NCBI RefSeq assembly: GCF_000023785.1
Contig: NC_012982.1
Span: 1,488,001-1,552,000 of the forward strand
Direction: 5' to 3'
Length of the DNA: 64,000 bases
Source: Hirschia baltica ATCC 49814
GTDB lineage: Bacteria; Pseudomonadota; Alphaproteobacteria; Caulobacterales; Hyphomonadaceae
In this document: positions 1 to 7,609 of the stretch, piece by piece
Layout: the number at the start of each line of letters is the position of its first letter
Position numbering within the stretch: position 1 is the first letter of the stretch
The notes under the pieces: generated by a model
Told to the model about the DNA's origin: nothing
The model's database searches: none
The model's input: only the letters and a program-made list of their open reading frames with translations
Program-made: the position numbers and the translations under genes

Positions 1-423
1 ATAACTGAAGATGGTATGGGAAAACGTGCCTCAGCTTATGATTATCGTGTGACTGGACGCGGTGGAAAAGGGTTGATTGCGCACAAACTCAATGCTGGGC
101 GCCGTCTTGCTGCCGCATTCCCGATTGAAGATGGGGATGAGATCATGTTGGTGACTGATGCAGGGCAACTTATTCGGACACCAGCCAAGCAGATACGGAT
201 TGCGGGACGTGCAACTCAAGGTGTGAAAGTATTGCGCACGAGTGGTGAAGAACGTGTTGTGTCTGTGGAGCGTCTCGCTGAGCAAGAAAGCGATGTAGAC
301 GAAAATGAAACCGAGGAGAATGTTGACGGCAGCGCTGAAATTGTTGATGTAGCCATTGATGGTGCACCAGAAGGTGAGCCAAATTCAGAAACCAATGACT
401 CATCTAACGACCAGCAAGAGTAA
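1..423 (+). CDS. gyrA: DNA gyrase subunit A, C-terminal fragment (5' end outside window)
   Basis: This is the last ~140 codons of gyrase A, the breakage-reunion subunit that introduces negative supercoils with GyrB. The frame is open from base 1, so the ATG at 16 is internal and not a start. The fragment shows the final beta-pinwheel blade of the C-terminal DNA-wrapping domain (MGKRASAYDYRVTGRGGKG, then LVTDAGQLIRT). It ends in a long acidic Asp/Glu/Asn-rich tail, which is common in GyrA and can modulate wrapping. coaD follows 62 bp downstream. ParC has related blades, but the GKR and TGRGGKG signatures fit GyrA better. Confidence 0.93.
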   Translation: MTEDGMGKRASAYDYRVTGRGGKGLIAHKLNAGRRLAAAFPIEDGDEIMLVTDAGQLIRTPAKQIRIAGRATQGVKVLRTSGEERVVSVERLAEQESDVDENETEENVDGSAEIVDVAIDGAPEGEPNSETNDSSNDQQE

Positions 424-485
424 CGATCGGTCATAATTTTGCGGGTGCCGCAAAGTGGTTTCCAATCGGGAGAGGCGACGCTCAA

Positions 486-980
486 ATGAAAATAGGTTTA
501 TATCCCGGGACATTTGACCCGATAACTTATGGCCATATGGATATCATCAGTAGAGCTGTAAAGCTTGTTGATAAATTGGTGATTGGCGTCGCAGTGAACG
601 AGTCAAAAGGGCCATTATTCAGCGTTGAAGAACGTGTAGAAATGGTTTTGCAGGAAACAGCCGAGTTTGCAAAAGATGCGGTTATTGAGGCGAAGCCTTT
701 TAACAACCTTCTTATTCATTTTGCGGACCAATGTAATGCTCATGCTATTGTGCGCGGTTTGCGTGCTGTATCTGATTTTGAATATGAATTTCAGATGGTT
801 GCAATGAATCAGAAAATGGATAGCAGCATTGAAACTGTTTTTCTAATGGCTGACCCAGAGCATCAAGCTGTTTCTTCCAGACTGGTAAAAGAGATTGCTA
901 GACTGGATGGGGACATAGACCTTTTCGTTCCAGATGGTGTAAGCCAACGTCTATACGCTAAGTATGGTAAAACGAAGTAG
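486..980 (+). CDS. coaD: Phosphopantetheine adenylyltransferase (CoaD)
   Basis: CoaD transfers AMP from ATP to 4'-phosphopantetheine, giving dephospho-CoA, the penultimate step of cytoplasmic coenzyme A synthesis. The 164-residue length is normal for the bacterial enzyme. The nucleotidyltransferase TxGH motif is at residues 14-17 (T-Y-G-H) after the PGTFDP strand. The RGLRAVSDFEYEF pantetheine-site segment (about residues 91-103) and the SSRLVKE motif near the C-terminal third are both intact. The start follows a GAGGCGAC ribosome-binding region. The next gene begins about 13 bp after the stop, suggesting cotranscription with the two cyclophilins. Confidence 0.97.
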   Translation: MKIGLYPGTFDPITYGHMDIISRAVKLVDKLVIGVAVNESKGPLFSVEERVEMVLQETAEFAKDAVIEAKPFNNLLIHFADQCNAHAIVRGLRAVSDFEYEFQMVAMNQKMDSSIETVFLMADPEHQAVSSRLVKEIARLDGDIDLFVPDGVSQRLYAKYGKTK

Positions 981-993
981 AGCAGGAATTGCT

Positions 994-1875
994 GTGATTA
1001 AAAAAATTGCCTTATCATTGGCCACTATTGGTGTGTGCGCATTCGCCCCTATGGCAATGGCACAAGTTGAATACACAAAAGAGTCTGTTCAAGCAGATCC
1101 TGAAAACTGGCGGTCAGTTGATCCAGATAATCTTGTGATTTTCGAAACCACAAAAGGTGTCGTGTATATTGAGCTTGCGCCGGAAATTGCACCAAACCAC
1201 GTAGCGCAAATTCGTAAAGTTGTGCGAACAGGCTTGTATAGTGGAACTAAGTTTCACCGCGTTATTTCCGGATTTATGGCGCAAGGTGGTGATATTGCTG
1301 CTACTTTAGGGCGCGAACCTGATTTAGAGGCTGTAGATGGTGAATTTGTATTTCGCCGTGATCCAAAATCAATTGTGCTTACCGTGATCAATGAAGAAGA
1401 TCAGACTAAGAGTCAGTATACTGGGTTTTATAATGGGTTTCCGATTGAAACGAGACAAGATGAACTTGCTAATTACTCTGAAGACAAGCGGGTAGAGAGC
1501 TGGATGCCGCATTGTGCAGGTGTTGTTTCAATGGCGCGTACAAATGATCCAAATAGTGGGAAAGATCAATTTTTTCTTATGCGCGATGAGTCGCGATTTC
1601 TCGACCGTAAATATTCATCATGGGGACGTATGTTAGAAGGGTTGGATGTTGCTAAATCTCTAACGATTGGTGAGCCACCAGAGCGCCCAGACATTTTGGT
1701 TTCTGCTGTGATGGTTTCGGATCTTGCCCCCAAAGATCGCCCTGAAGCGTGGGTTATGCGCAATGATGGTCCAATGTTCAGCCTGTTTCTAGATAGAATG
1801 GGGCGCGATAAAGATGTGTGTAGTCTGCCGCAGACACCATCTGTCGTTTTTGTTTCTGAAGATAAAGAAGGATAA
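994..1875 (+). CDS. Periplasmic cyclophilin-type peptidyl-prolyl isomerase
   Basis: This exported cyclophilin is predicted to catalyse cis-trans isomerisation of prolyl bonds in the periplasm. I prefer the GTG start at 994, which gives 293 residues: an AGGA ribosome-binding site lies 6 bp upstream and the signal peptide then begins cleanly (IKKIALS, cleavage after AMA). An upstream in-frame ATG at 964 would overlap coaD and add 10 charged residues before the signal. Cyclophilin motifs are FHRVISGFMAQGGD and VSMARTNDPNSGKDQFF. About 60 residues of extra sequence lie between them, so the protein is larger than the usual ~160-190 residues. A cytoplasmic-type paralogue follows 5 bp downstream. 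Confidence 0.9.
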   Translation: MIKKIALSLATIGVCAFAPMAMAQVEYTKESVQADPENWRSVDPDNLVIFETTKGVVYIELAPEIAPNHVAQIRKVVRTGLYSGTKFHRVISGFMAQGGDIAATLGREPDLEAVDGEFVFRRDPKSIVLTVINEEDQTKSQYTGFYNGFPIETRQDELANYSEDKRVESWMPHCAGVVSMARTNDPNSGKDQFFLMRDESRFLDRKYSSWGRMLEGLDVAKSLTIGEPPERPDILVSAVMVSDLAPKDRPEAWVMRNDGPMFSLFLDRMGRDKDVCSLPQTPSVVFVSEDKEG

Positions 1876-1880
1876 ATATT

Positions 1881-2333
1881 ATGAGCGATTCTCAAAACAC
1901 GCTCGTTTTTACACTTGCTGAAGGTGATGTGAAAATCAATCTTCGCTCTGATTTAGCGCCAAACCATGTTGCGCGGATCAAAGAGCTTGTAAGTGAAGGT
2001 TTTTATGATGGTCTAACATTTCACCGTGTTATTGACGGGTTTGTTGCGCAGGGTGGTTGTCCTCAAGGCAATGGCATGGGCGGAAGCGGTAAGAAGATTA
2101 AGGCTGAGTTCAATTCTGGTAAGCATGTTCGCGGTGCATGTTCTATGGCTAGAGCGCAAGATCCCAACTCAGCTGATAGTCAGTTTTACATCTGTTTAGA
2201 CGATGTATCTTACCTTGATGGTCAATACACTGTTTGGGGTGAAGTGACTGAAGGCATGGAAAACGTAGATGCGCTTCCTAAAGGTGAGCCGCCGCGCGAG
2301 CCGGGTAAAATCATCAAAGCTGTACTTGCATAG
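1881..2333 (+). CDS. Cytoplasmic cyclophilin (PpiB-like peptidyl-prolyl isomerase)
   Basis: This is a compact 150-residue cyclophilin without a signal peptide. It retains the active-site segment FHRVIDGFVAQGG, the GNGMGGSG glycine turn and the ACSMARAQDPNSADSQFY segment, where the Arg and Gln contact the prolyl substrate. It follows the exported paralogue by 5 bp, so the two isomerases are presumably cotranscribed to serve cytoplasm and periplasm. A strong intrinsic terminator follows the stop. Confidence 0.94.
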   Translation: MSDSQNTLVFTLAEGDVKINLRSDLAPNHVARIKELVSEGFYDGLTFHRVIDGFVAQGGCPQGNGMGGSGKKIKAEFNSGKHVRGACSMARAQDPNSADSQFYICLDDVSYLDGQYTVWGEVTEGMENVDALPKGEPPREPGKIIKAVLA

Positions 2334-2359
2334 AAAATAAATTGCATTTTTGAATTTTG

Positions 2360-2395
2360 AGGCCACTTTGCAAATTATGCGAAGTGGCCTTTTTA
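2360..2395 (+). terminator. Intrinsic terminator after the cyclophilin pair
   Basis: A nine-base-pair stem, AGGCCACTT pairing with AAGTGGCCT, encloses a 13-nt loop and runs into TTTTT. It closes the coaD-cyclophilin transcription unit. The opposing lipoprotein gene ends about 20 bp further on. Confidence 0.85.
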
Positions 2396-2412
2396 TATTC
2401 GAAGGCAGGTGA

Positions 2413-3027
2413 TCAATCTGGCTCTGCTTTTCTGTATTCTATAGGTGATTTGTCTATTTGTTTTTCGTATAAATAGGGGGCCGCTGGTGGGAGACAATGC
2501 CGCTCGTGACCAATGCCTTTCAAATAAGCGCGTCTTTTTAATCCCATTTCATAAGCCCTTCTGACTTTCTTATCGTATTTTTTTGCTCCAGTTGCGCGAC
2601 GAACAAGGCTTCGAAATGGTATCGCGTCAGTCGTAAAACCTCTTACTGTGTCTAGGGCGAAATCAGCGACTTCTTCTCCAGCTTCTTCGCTAAGAGTTTC
2701 TTCCTCTACCTCTAATGTGCTGTCAGTATCTGGGCCGAGAATGTTATCTAGTTGGATGACTTCATACATAATTGTATCGCACCCTATCCCAACCGCTTCA
2801 TAGGGTGTGGATAAGTCTTGTAGAATTTGAGGAATCGTTTCGCGACGTAGGTTTAAATCTGTTAAGGGTTGAAAAGTGGCATCGCCAATTCCGTCTCCCG
2901 TTTGTGTCACTGCGACGTTTACAGCGCTTTTTTCTTCTTCAGTCTGATCGGTAGATTTGGAGGAAGAAGCGCAAGAGGAAATATATAACAGTGGAATTAG
3001 TGATATGAATAGAAACGTTTTTTTCAT
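2413..3027 (-). CDS. Hypothetical lipoprotein
   Basis: I do not recognise this 204-residue protein. It begins with a lipoprotein signal (MKKTFLFISLIPLLYISSC): the lipobox ISSC puts the lipidated Cys at residue 19, followed by Ala and a Ser-rich linker, favouring outer-membrane sorting. The middle is acidic (about residues 105-125, Glu-rich). The C-terminal half is strongly basic (VRRATGAKKYDKKVRR and MGLKRRAYLKG), so a membrane or nucleic-acid contact is possible. It is transcribed alone, convergent with the cyclophilins and divergent from the tRNA-Lys promoter. No enzymatic motif is visible. Confidence 0.75.
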   Translation of the reverse strand: MKKTFLFISLIPLLYISSCASSSKSTDQTEEEKSAVNVAVTQTGDGIGDATFQPLTDLNLRRETIPQILQDLSTPYEAVGIGCDTIMYEVIQLDNILGPDTDSTLEVEEETLSEEAGEEVADFALDTVRGFTTDAIPFRSLVRRATGAKKYDKKVRRAYEMGLKRRAYLKGIGHERHCLPPAAPYLYEKQIDKSPIEYRKAEPD

Positions 3028-3130
3028 AATATGCTACTCAATTTCTCTGGTGGTCTATAGAGATATTATCGTTGCAAATTACACCAAAAAAGTGGCGTAA
3101 AAAAAATATTTAAAAAGCGCAATTATATTG

Positions 3131-3159
3131 TTGACGTCATCAGCTTAGATACATATGTT
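3131..3159 (+). promoter_or_regulatory. Sigma-70-type promoter of tRNA-Lys
   Basis: TTGACG (3131-3136) is separated by exactly 17 bp from TATGTT (3154-3159). The tRNA begins 16 bp after the -10 element, as expected for a housekeeping stable-RNA promoter. Inferred from sequence only. Confidence 0.6.
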
Positions 3160-3175
3160 GCGGCCTCTCACTTGA

Positions 3176-3251
3176 GAGCCCGTAGCTCAGTCGGTAGAGC
3201 GGTTGACTTTTAATCAATAGGTCACAGGTTCGATCCCTGTCGGGCTCACCA
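3176..3251 (+). tRNA. tRNA-Lys (anticodon TTT)
   Basis: This is a 76-nt tRNA. The acceptor arm GAGCCCG pairs with CGGGCTC, then discriminator A and an encoded CCA. The D arm contains AGCTCAGTCGGTAGAGC. The anticodon loop CTTTTAA carries TTT, reading AAA/AAG lysine codons. The T arm is ACAGGTTCGATCCCTGT. All arms pair, so the gene looks functional. It has its own promoter upstream and a long hairpin directly downstream. Confidence 0.97.
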
Positions 3252-3252
3252 A

Positions 3253-3294
3253 TCTCTTCAGGGGGTTAGTTTAATACTTTCCCCCTGAAAGAGA
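3253..3294 (+). terminator. Hairpin downstream of tRNA-Lys
   Basis: TCTC-TTCAGGGGG pairs with CCCCCTGAA-GAGA through one bulged A, around a loop of about 15 nt. No T-run follows, so it is either a weak terminator or a 3'-processing/stability element for the tRNA precursor. Confidence 0.5.
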
Positions 3295-3446
3295 CACAAT
3301 CATCTAAGAGATATCCAAACATTATTGTATCACTCAGTTACAAAGCAGACAAGAATTTCTATATCTGCGGTCATTGATGTGTGTTCTGAAAGTGTATTGA
3401 GTTTTTAGCTTGAATTGGTGATTTGAATATTGATTGTTCAATGAAG

Positions 3447-4232
3447 CTATTTGAATGTAAACTTGGCAGGACGTTTTTCTAAAAATGCTTTGTGACCGTC
3501 TTGATAGTCTTCATTTGCAAATCCTTCCAAGAAAAGCGCTTCAGCCTCTTCTGAATTAGAATCCCATCCTTCGTTCATTATCCCATTGATCATTTTCTTA
3601 GTTGCTCTCAGCGACCACTGAGAAACATTGGAGATCTCATGGCTCAGAGCTCTGGCGGATTGTAATGCAGTCTGGTCGGTCGCAAGTCTGTCGATTAGCT
3701 TTTTGTCGAGAGCCTCCTGTGCAGGAATTAGCCTTGCCGTGAATAGAAGGTCTTTTGCTGTTGCAGCGCCTACAGCACGCAGGAGACGCTTTGTGTCTCC
3801 AACCGGATACACAATTCCCAGCTTGCTAGGCGTTATGCCAAATTTGGAATCTTCACTTGCAATGCGTATATCTGTTGCCATTGCAAGGCTTACACCCCCT
3901 CCTACACAAATGCCATCTATCGCCGAAATAGTAGGCTTGCTGCAATTTTCTATGGCGTGGAGTGCTTTTGCAATTGTTTCGCCCGATGCCTTGGTTGTTT
4001 CTGGAGTATTGTAGATCTTAGCAAATTCAGAAATATCCGCTCCAGCTGCAAAATTGCCAGCATCGCCGCCGTGAAGAATAACAACTTTAATTTCTTTATT
4101 GTTTTCGGCCTGATCAATTAAGGGTGGTATGGCGGCCCACATATCAATAGATAAAGCATTTCGTTTTTGGGGTCTGTTGAGCACTATTTCGGCTATGGGG
4201 CCGTTGAAGTCCTGGTATACTGATTGGGTCAA
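3447..4232 (-). CDS. Crotonase-family (enoyl-CoA hydratase/isomerase-like) protein
   Basis: This 261-residue protein has the crotonase fold: the NRPQKRNALS start, the oxyanion-hole segment FAAGADISEF, then GICVGGGVSLAM and KFGITPSKLGIVYP. The family binds acyl-CoA thioesters and stabilises an enolate. Both glutamates used by enoyl-CoA hydratase for water addition are replaced by serine: the GGGCE position reads GGGVS, and the PE position reads PS. Classical hydratase activity is therefore unlikely. An isomerase, thioesterase or other crotonase chemistry is possible. It stands alone, with no fatty-acid oxidation neighbours to define a substrate. Confidence 0.88.
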   Translation of the reverse strand: MTQSVYQDFNGPIAEIVLNRPQKRNALSIDMWAAIPPLIDQAENNKEIKVVILHGGDAGNFAAGADISEFAKIYNTPETTKASGETIAKALHAIENCSKPTISAIDGICVGGGVSLAMATDIRIASEDSKFGITPSKLGIVYPVGDTKRLLRAVGAATAKDLLFTARLIPAQEALDKKLIDRLATDQTALQSARALSHEISNVSQWSLRATKKMINGIMNEGWDSNSEEAEALFLEGFANEDYQDGHKAFLEKRPAKFTFK

Positions 4233-4699
4233 TTTAATCTCACATCAATAGGGGATTAGGGAAAAGGTATCGATTTCTGACCATTGTCTCAAGTGAGTGA
4301 CTTTTGAAGATACCTAAAACGGGAATAATTTGAGCCCGTCACAATGACTAAATTCTATATTGAGGTATGGTTTCGCGAGTGCGAATCTCATTTTGGGTAG
4401 ATGTTTACTGTAGTTTCGGCGTGGGAATGCTTAGCAAGCAAGTGCGTTTAGGTGTGAAATAGTGGAAAAAAGGGGTGTGTTTGTATGATTATTCAATGAA
4501 AACACGAATTCATCTCATTCTTTTGTCGTTTTAGGCTTGCTATTTTTTATAGAAGATACATATCTAGGGCTCGAATTTTGGCCGGAAATTCAGGCATAAA
4601 CGGCGTTTGTGTGTCGTAAGTTTAGAAACCTCCAAAGAAACTCGAACTACCGAGGCGTGACATGTTGTCGTACCTCACTACAAAATACAGGAGCGTTTC
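4233..4699. other. Intergenic region, probable promoter and leader of the cold-shock gene
   Basis: This 467-bp stretch separates the divergent crotonase and cold-shock genes. No convincing gene is present; an 18-codon frame at 4344 has no support. A weak candidate promoter is TTGCTA (4537-4542) with ATATCT at 4560-4565. It would give a cold-shock mRNA leader of roughly 130 nt, consistent with the structured 5' leaders known for cspA-type genes. The rest is unexplained AT-rich sequence. Confidence 0.4.
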
Positions 4700-4909
4700 A
4701 TGGAAACTGGAACAGTAAAATTTTACAACGACACTAAAGGCTTCGGCTTTATTGCACCTGACAATGGCGGCAACGACGTGTTTGTTCACGCTACTGCACT
4801 TGAACGTGCTGGCATGAACGGCCTTTCAGAAGGTCAAAAAGTATCTTTTGATACTGCACAAGACAAACGCAGCGGAAAAATGGCTGTGGACAACATCCAA
4901 CCTGCATAA
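4700..4909 (+). CDS. Cold-shock protein (CspA family)
   Basis: This 69-residue single cold-shock domain is an OB-fold RNA/DNA chaperone. RNP1 is present as KGFGFIAP and RNP2 as VFVHATAL. Both carry the aromatic residues that stack on single-stranded nucleic acid. The ribosome-binding site CAGGAG lies 8 bp before the ATG. The gene is monocistronic with a strong terminator. Cold induction cannot be read from the sequence; many CspA homologues are constitutive or stationary-phase proteins. Confidence 0.96.
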   Translation: METGTVKFYNDTKGFGFIAPDNGGNDVFVHATALERAGMNGLSEGQKVSFDTAQDKRSGKMAVDNIQPA

Positions 4910-4934
4910 GGTTTTGTTGTTTTAAATTAAAAGA

Positions 4935-4967
4935 AACCGTCTCTCAAATTTGGGAGGCGGTTTTTTT
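4935..4967 (+). terminator. Intrinsic terminator of the cold-shock gene
   Basis: ACCGTCTC pairs with GAGGCGGT (one G-T wobble) and is followed by seven Ts. Its end overlaps the last codon of the convergent histidine-kinase gene. Confidence 0.88.
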
Positions 4968-5694
4968 ATGCCGTTTTATGATCTATGGGGAAAGTTATCA
5001 AAATTCTGCAACCATCAACGTATTCAGAATCCAAATTGATAGTTCCACCGTGCAATTCTATTATACGTCTGCATTTTGCAAGTCCGACACCGTGGCCTGT
5101 ATATTGCGGGGCGGTATGAAATCTTCGCATGAGATCAAACGCTTGGTTTTGAAATTTTAGAGGAATTCCAGAGCCATTGTCTTTTATGCTAATGGTCAGA
5201 AATTCTTCTGAGTGATCGCTAGAAATATGTATCTCTGGCAACCGATTTGGATGCTTATATATGATCGCATTTTCTAATATGTGCACAAAAACCTGAGTCA
5301 TAAGTGCTGTATCGATGCGTAGCTCACCTGATACATCGATGTGAATAGTGCTCGACGTTTGAGCTATTGTGGGGGCTAATTTATCTATGGCTGCATGTAA
5401 GCACGATTTTAGGTTCGTACGTGTTTCGTGTTTTACCAACTTGTGCAAGTTGGCGTAGGCAACGAGTTCTGAGATTATTTGAGATAATTTGTCAGCGCTT
5501 TGATCAATAATTGATAGGTAAGATTGAGCAACTTCTATATTGCCAGCATCTAGTTCTTTTCTGATGAGGTCGGTAAAGCAAGTTATGTGATGAAAACTGC
5601 CTTTAACGTCATGAGATAAGATGCTCGCAATTTGCTCGAGTTCATTAAACGCGTTTGGCTTGTTATTTAAGTTTTGATTGGGCGCTTGTGTCAT
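4966..5694 (-). CDS. Soluble sensor-type histidine kinase
   Basis: This 242-residue protein consists almost only of a transmitter. The HisKA dimerisation/phosphoacceptor helix has SHDVKGSFHH with the putative phospho-His at residue 28. A HATPase domain follows, with N-box LENAIIYKHP (about 150), G1 box DNGSGIP (about 180) and G2 box GHGVGLAKCRRI (about 207). No transmembrane segment or sensory PAS/GAF domain is visible and no response regulator is adjacent. It lies 24 bp behind the MocA-like gene and may be cotranscribed with the molybdoenzyme maturation genes. The ribosome-binding site is poor. The phosphorylation partner is unknown. Confidence 0.85.
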   Translation of the reverse strand: MTQAPNQNLNNKPNAFNELEQIASILSHDVKGSFHHITCFTDLIRKELDAGNIEVAQSYLSIIDQSADKLSQIISELVAYANLHKLVKHETRTNLKSCLHAAIDKLAPTIAQTSSTIHIDVSGELRIDTALMTQVFVHILENAIIYKHPNRLPEIHISSDHSEEFLTISIKDNGSGIPLKFQNQAFDLMRRFHTAPQYTGHGVGLAKCRRIIELHGGTINLDSEYVDGCRILITFPIDHKTA

Positions 5695-5718
5695 TGTTTT
5701 TTTGAATGCGCTCAGTGA

Positions 5719-6318
5719 CTAATTTAGGTATTGGTTCATTTTGTTGAGATCATGTTCTGTATCTATGTCCAACGCAAGATCAGAATGTAATGGAATGCGT
5801 TTGGTTTGTGTATTTGCTGGCAATATTGATTTAGCCCCAGTGTCGCCGGTGAGCAGTTGTAGAGTTGGCAATAGATGTGCTCTAAATAATGCTGGGGGGC
5901 CAATATAATCGTCTGTTTGGGTGTAAATGATTTCGGCTTGTTCATCTCGCGCATCTTTAAGTTTCTTGAAATGATGAGCGGGAATGAGAGGCATATCTGC
6001 TAGGCATATAAGTACATCTGTTGGTTTCTTTGAAGTAACAATGTGTATTGCCGCCAATGCTATAGAATGCCCTTGGCCCAATTCAGGATTTGGATTTTCG
6101 ACTATATTCCATCCTTTTTGCTTGAGCAGATTGCTACGCTGATATTGTTGAGAGCCCACGACGGCTAATTTCTTTACTGCAGACAGCTCGGAAAAGCTTT
6201 CTATTGTGTGTTCAAGTATGGTTTTGGCATTGATTTCCGCAAGCAATTTGTCGCCCTTTAAAAATCGGGTTGATAACCCGCTGGCGAGTAAAACAATTGT
6301 TAGCTCAGGAGGTGTCAT
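5719..6318 (-). CDS. MobA/MocA-like molybdenum cofactor nucleotidyltransferase
   Basis: This 199-residue NTP-transferase resembles MocA, which makes molybdopterin cytosine dinucleotide, the cofactor form used by xanthine-dehydrogenase-family hydroxylases. The N-terminal nucleotide loop LLASGLSTRFLKGDKLLA corresponds to the LAAGxSxRfG-dKLL signature. The metal-binding segment is LICLADMPLI, and the C-terminal DIDTEHDL follows the GDTGAK loop. It starts 1 bp after the XdhC stop, and a molybdenum hydroxylase is encoded divergently nearby. CTP rather than GTP specificity is inferred from this context. Confidence 0.88.
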   Translation of the reverse strand: MTPPELTIVLLASGLSTRFLKGDKLLAEINAKTILEHTIESFSELSAVKKLAVVGSQQYQRSNLLKQKGWNIVENPNPELGQGHSIALAAIHIVTSKKPTDVLICLADMPLIPAHHFKKLKDARDEQAEIIYTQTDDYIGPPALFRAHLLPTLQLLTGDTGAKSILPANTQTKRIPLHSDLALDIDTEHDLNKMNQYLN

Positions 6319-6319
6319 T

Positions 6320-7303
6320 TTATTGATGGCACTTTTGGAATTCAGAAATTATCTCAGCTAGTGAAGATATTGCTAGCATTGACGCGTCTCTCAAAGAAGG
6401 AACTAAGCCAATTGGCGCATGAATGCGATCTATGTCAGCTTTGGGTGTGTCGCATTCAAGGAGTTTTTCAACACGTTTAGCGTGTGTTTTTTTACTTCCA
6501 ACAGCTCCGATATAGAAGGCGTTACCCGATAGGGCATTTTGTAATATTGGGGTTTCCCATTGAGAGTCGTGAAACATCAATACAAAAGCCGTCCATTGGT
6601 CATCTGTATTTTTGGGTAAGCTATGAGGCGTTTTCAAATGAGTACAATTTTCCTCACCTTTGGAACAAATAGCTGACAATGTCTCTTCATCAGGGGACCA
6701 GAGTGTAACTGGAATGCCGGCAGAGCGTGATATTTGATACAAAGCTAGAGGGTCAGCGCCGCGACCTGCTATGCGTAATTTGAGTTTGGGTTGATAGCGC
6801 ACGGAAAAAGATTCGTTATTCCAGCTTGGATTGGGAGGTTGAATCAAATTCGTATCGTTGTTTATGAGCACCTGACCAAGTGTTCCCAGTTTTATGTCTA
6901 CTGGTTTTCTGTTTTCAAGTGTTTGAACGATTGCGTTTAAAACGGCTGGTGCGAGGTTTGGACAAATCGAGACTTCTATAGCGCCACCGCAAGGAAGCTT
7001 TAAATCATAAAAAGGGGATCCCTCTCCATAACGTAGCTTTTTGAAGCTAGAGTCTTTGATCGCGTTCTGAGCCTGTAATTTGACATCAGCATCAATGCAG
7101 CCGCCCGATAAATAGCCTGCATGATTGCCATTTTCGCATACAACCATCACTGCTCCGCGTGCGCGCACGGCTCCGCCTAGAATATCCGTTACGAAAACAA
7201 GGGCGCATTTATACCCATCAGACAACATAGATAACGCAGCTGTGATCACGTCAGAAGGATGTTCTGTTGACGAAACAAATCCGATGTGTGACATCTGTAA
7301 CAT
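6320..7303 (-). CDS. XdhC/CoxI-family molybdoenzyme maturation factor
   Basis: XdhC proteins bind molybdenum cofactor, promote its sulfuration and insert it into xanthine-dehydrogenase-type enzymes. This 327-residue protein has the N-terminal CoxI domain with AGYLSGGCIDADV (the conserved Cys of SGGC) and LPCGGAIEV. A C-terminal Rossmann-like XdhC domain follows (RIAGRGADPLALYQISRSAG, and IGAVGSKKTHAKR near the end). It heads the minus-strand set XdhC, MocA-like, kinase, and is divergent from the hydroxylase it presumably matures. The ATG at 7294 is an alternative start. Confidence 0.9.
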   Translation of the reverse strand: MLQMSHIGFVSSTEHPSDVITAALSMLSDGYKCALVFVTDILGGAVRARGAVMVVCENGNHAGYLSGGCIDADVKLQAQNAIKDSSFKKLRYGEGSPFYDLKLPCGGAIEVSICPNLAPAVLNAIVQTLENRKPVDIKLGTLGQVLINNDTNLIQPPNPSWNNESFSVRYQPKLKLRIAGRGADPLALYQISRSAGIPVTLWSPDEETLSAICSKGEENCTHLKTPHSLPKNTDDQWTAFVLMFHDSQWETPILQNALSGNAFYIGAVGSKKTHAKRVEKLLECDTPKADIDRIHAPIGLVPSLRDASMLAISSLAEIISEFQKCHQ

Positions 7304-7609
7304 ATTCTGTTTACTCTAATATAGGCCGGTTTATCGGTGATTTATAGGTAGCAGGATCAAGTGATAGTGGCTCTTTAATAAGCAATACTGCACACAAAGT
7401 GTGTAGTTCATCTCGATCTTGGTCGCAATTGGTGATGACATAACACATGCGTGAGATTTTGGTGTTAGTTCAAAGCTGTAGTTTTGGTTGTAGAGCGATT
7501 TTGGTGAAATAAAACCAATTTTGTATGGGTAATGAGCTACTCTAATTTAGGGTCAAAAATACCAAATGGCGAAAGTGTCAAATGGGTGTGTATGAAAGGA
7601 TAACGAAGC
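7304..7609. other. Divergent intergenic region between XdhC and the hydroxylase genes
   Basis: This 306-bp region must carry both divergent promoters. The clearest element is a perfect inverted repeat, CACAC-AAA-GTGTG at 7391-7403, flanked by partly symmetric bases. It could be an operator, but no regulator can be assigned. A TGAAAGGATAACGAAGC ribosome-binding region precedes the hydroxylase ATG. No coding or RNA feature is convincing. Confidence 0.4.

Noticed and set aside
4344-4400. Short 18-codon reading frame in the gap before the cold-shock gene
   Set aside because: No ribosome-binding site, no conservation evidence and ordinary composition.
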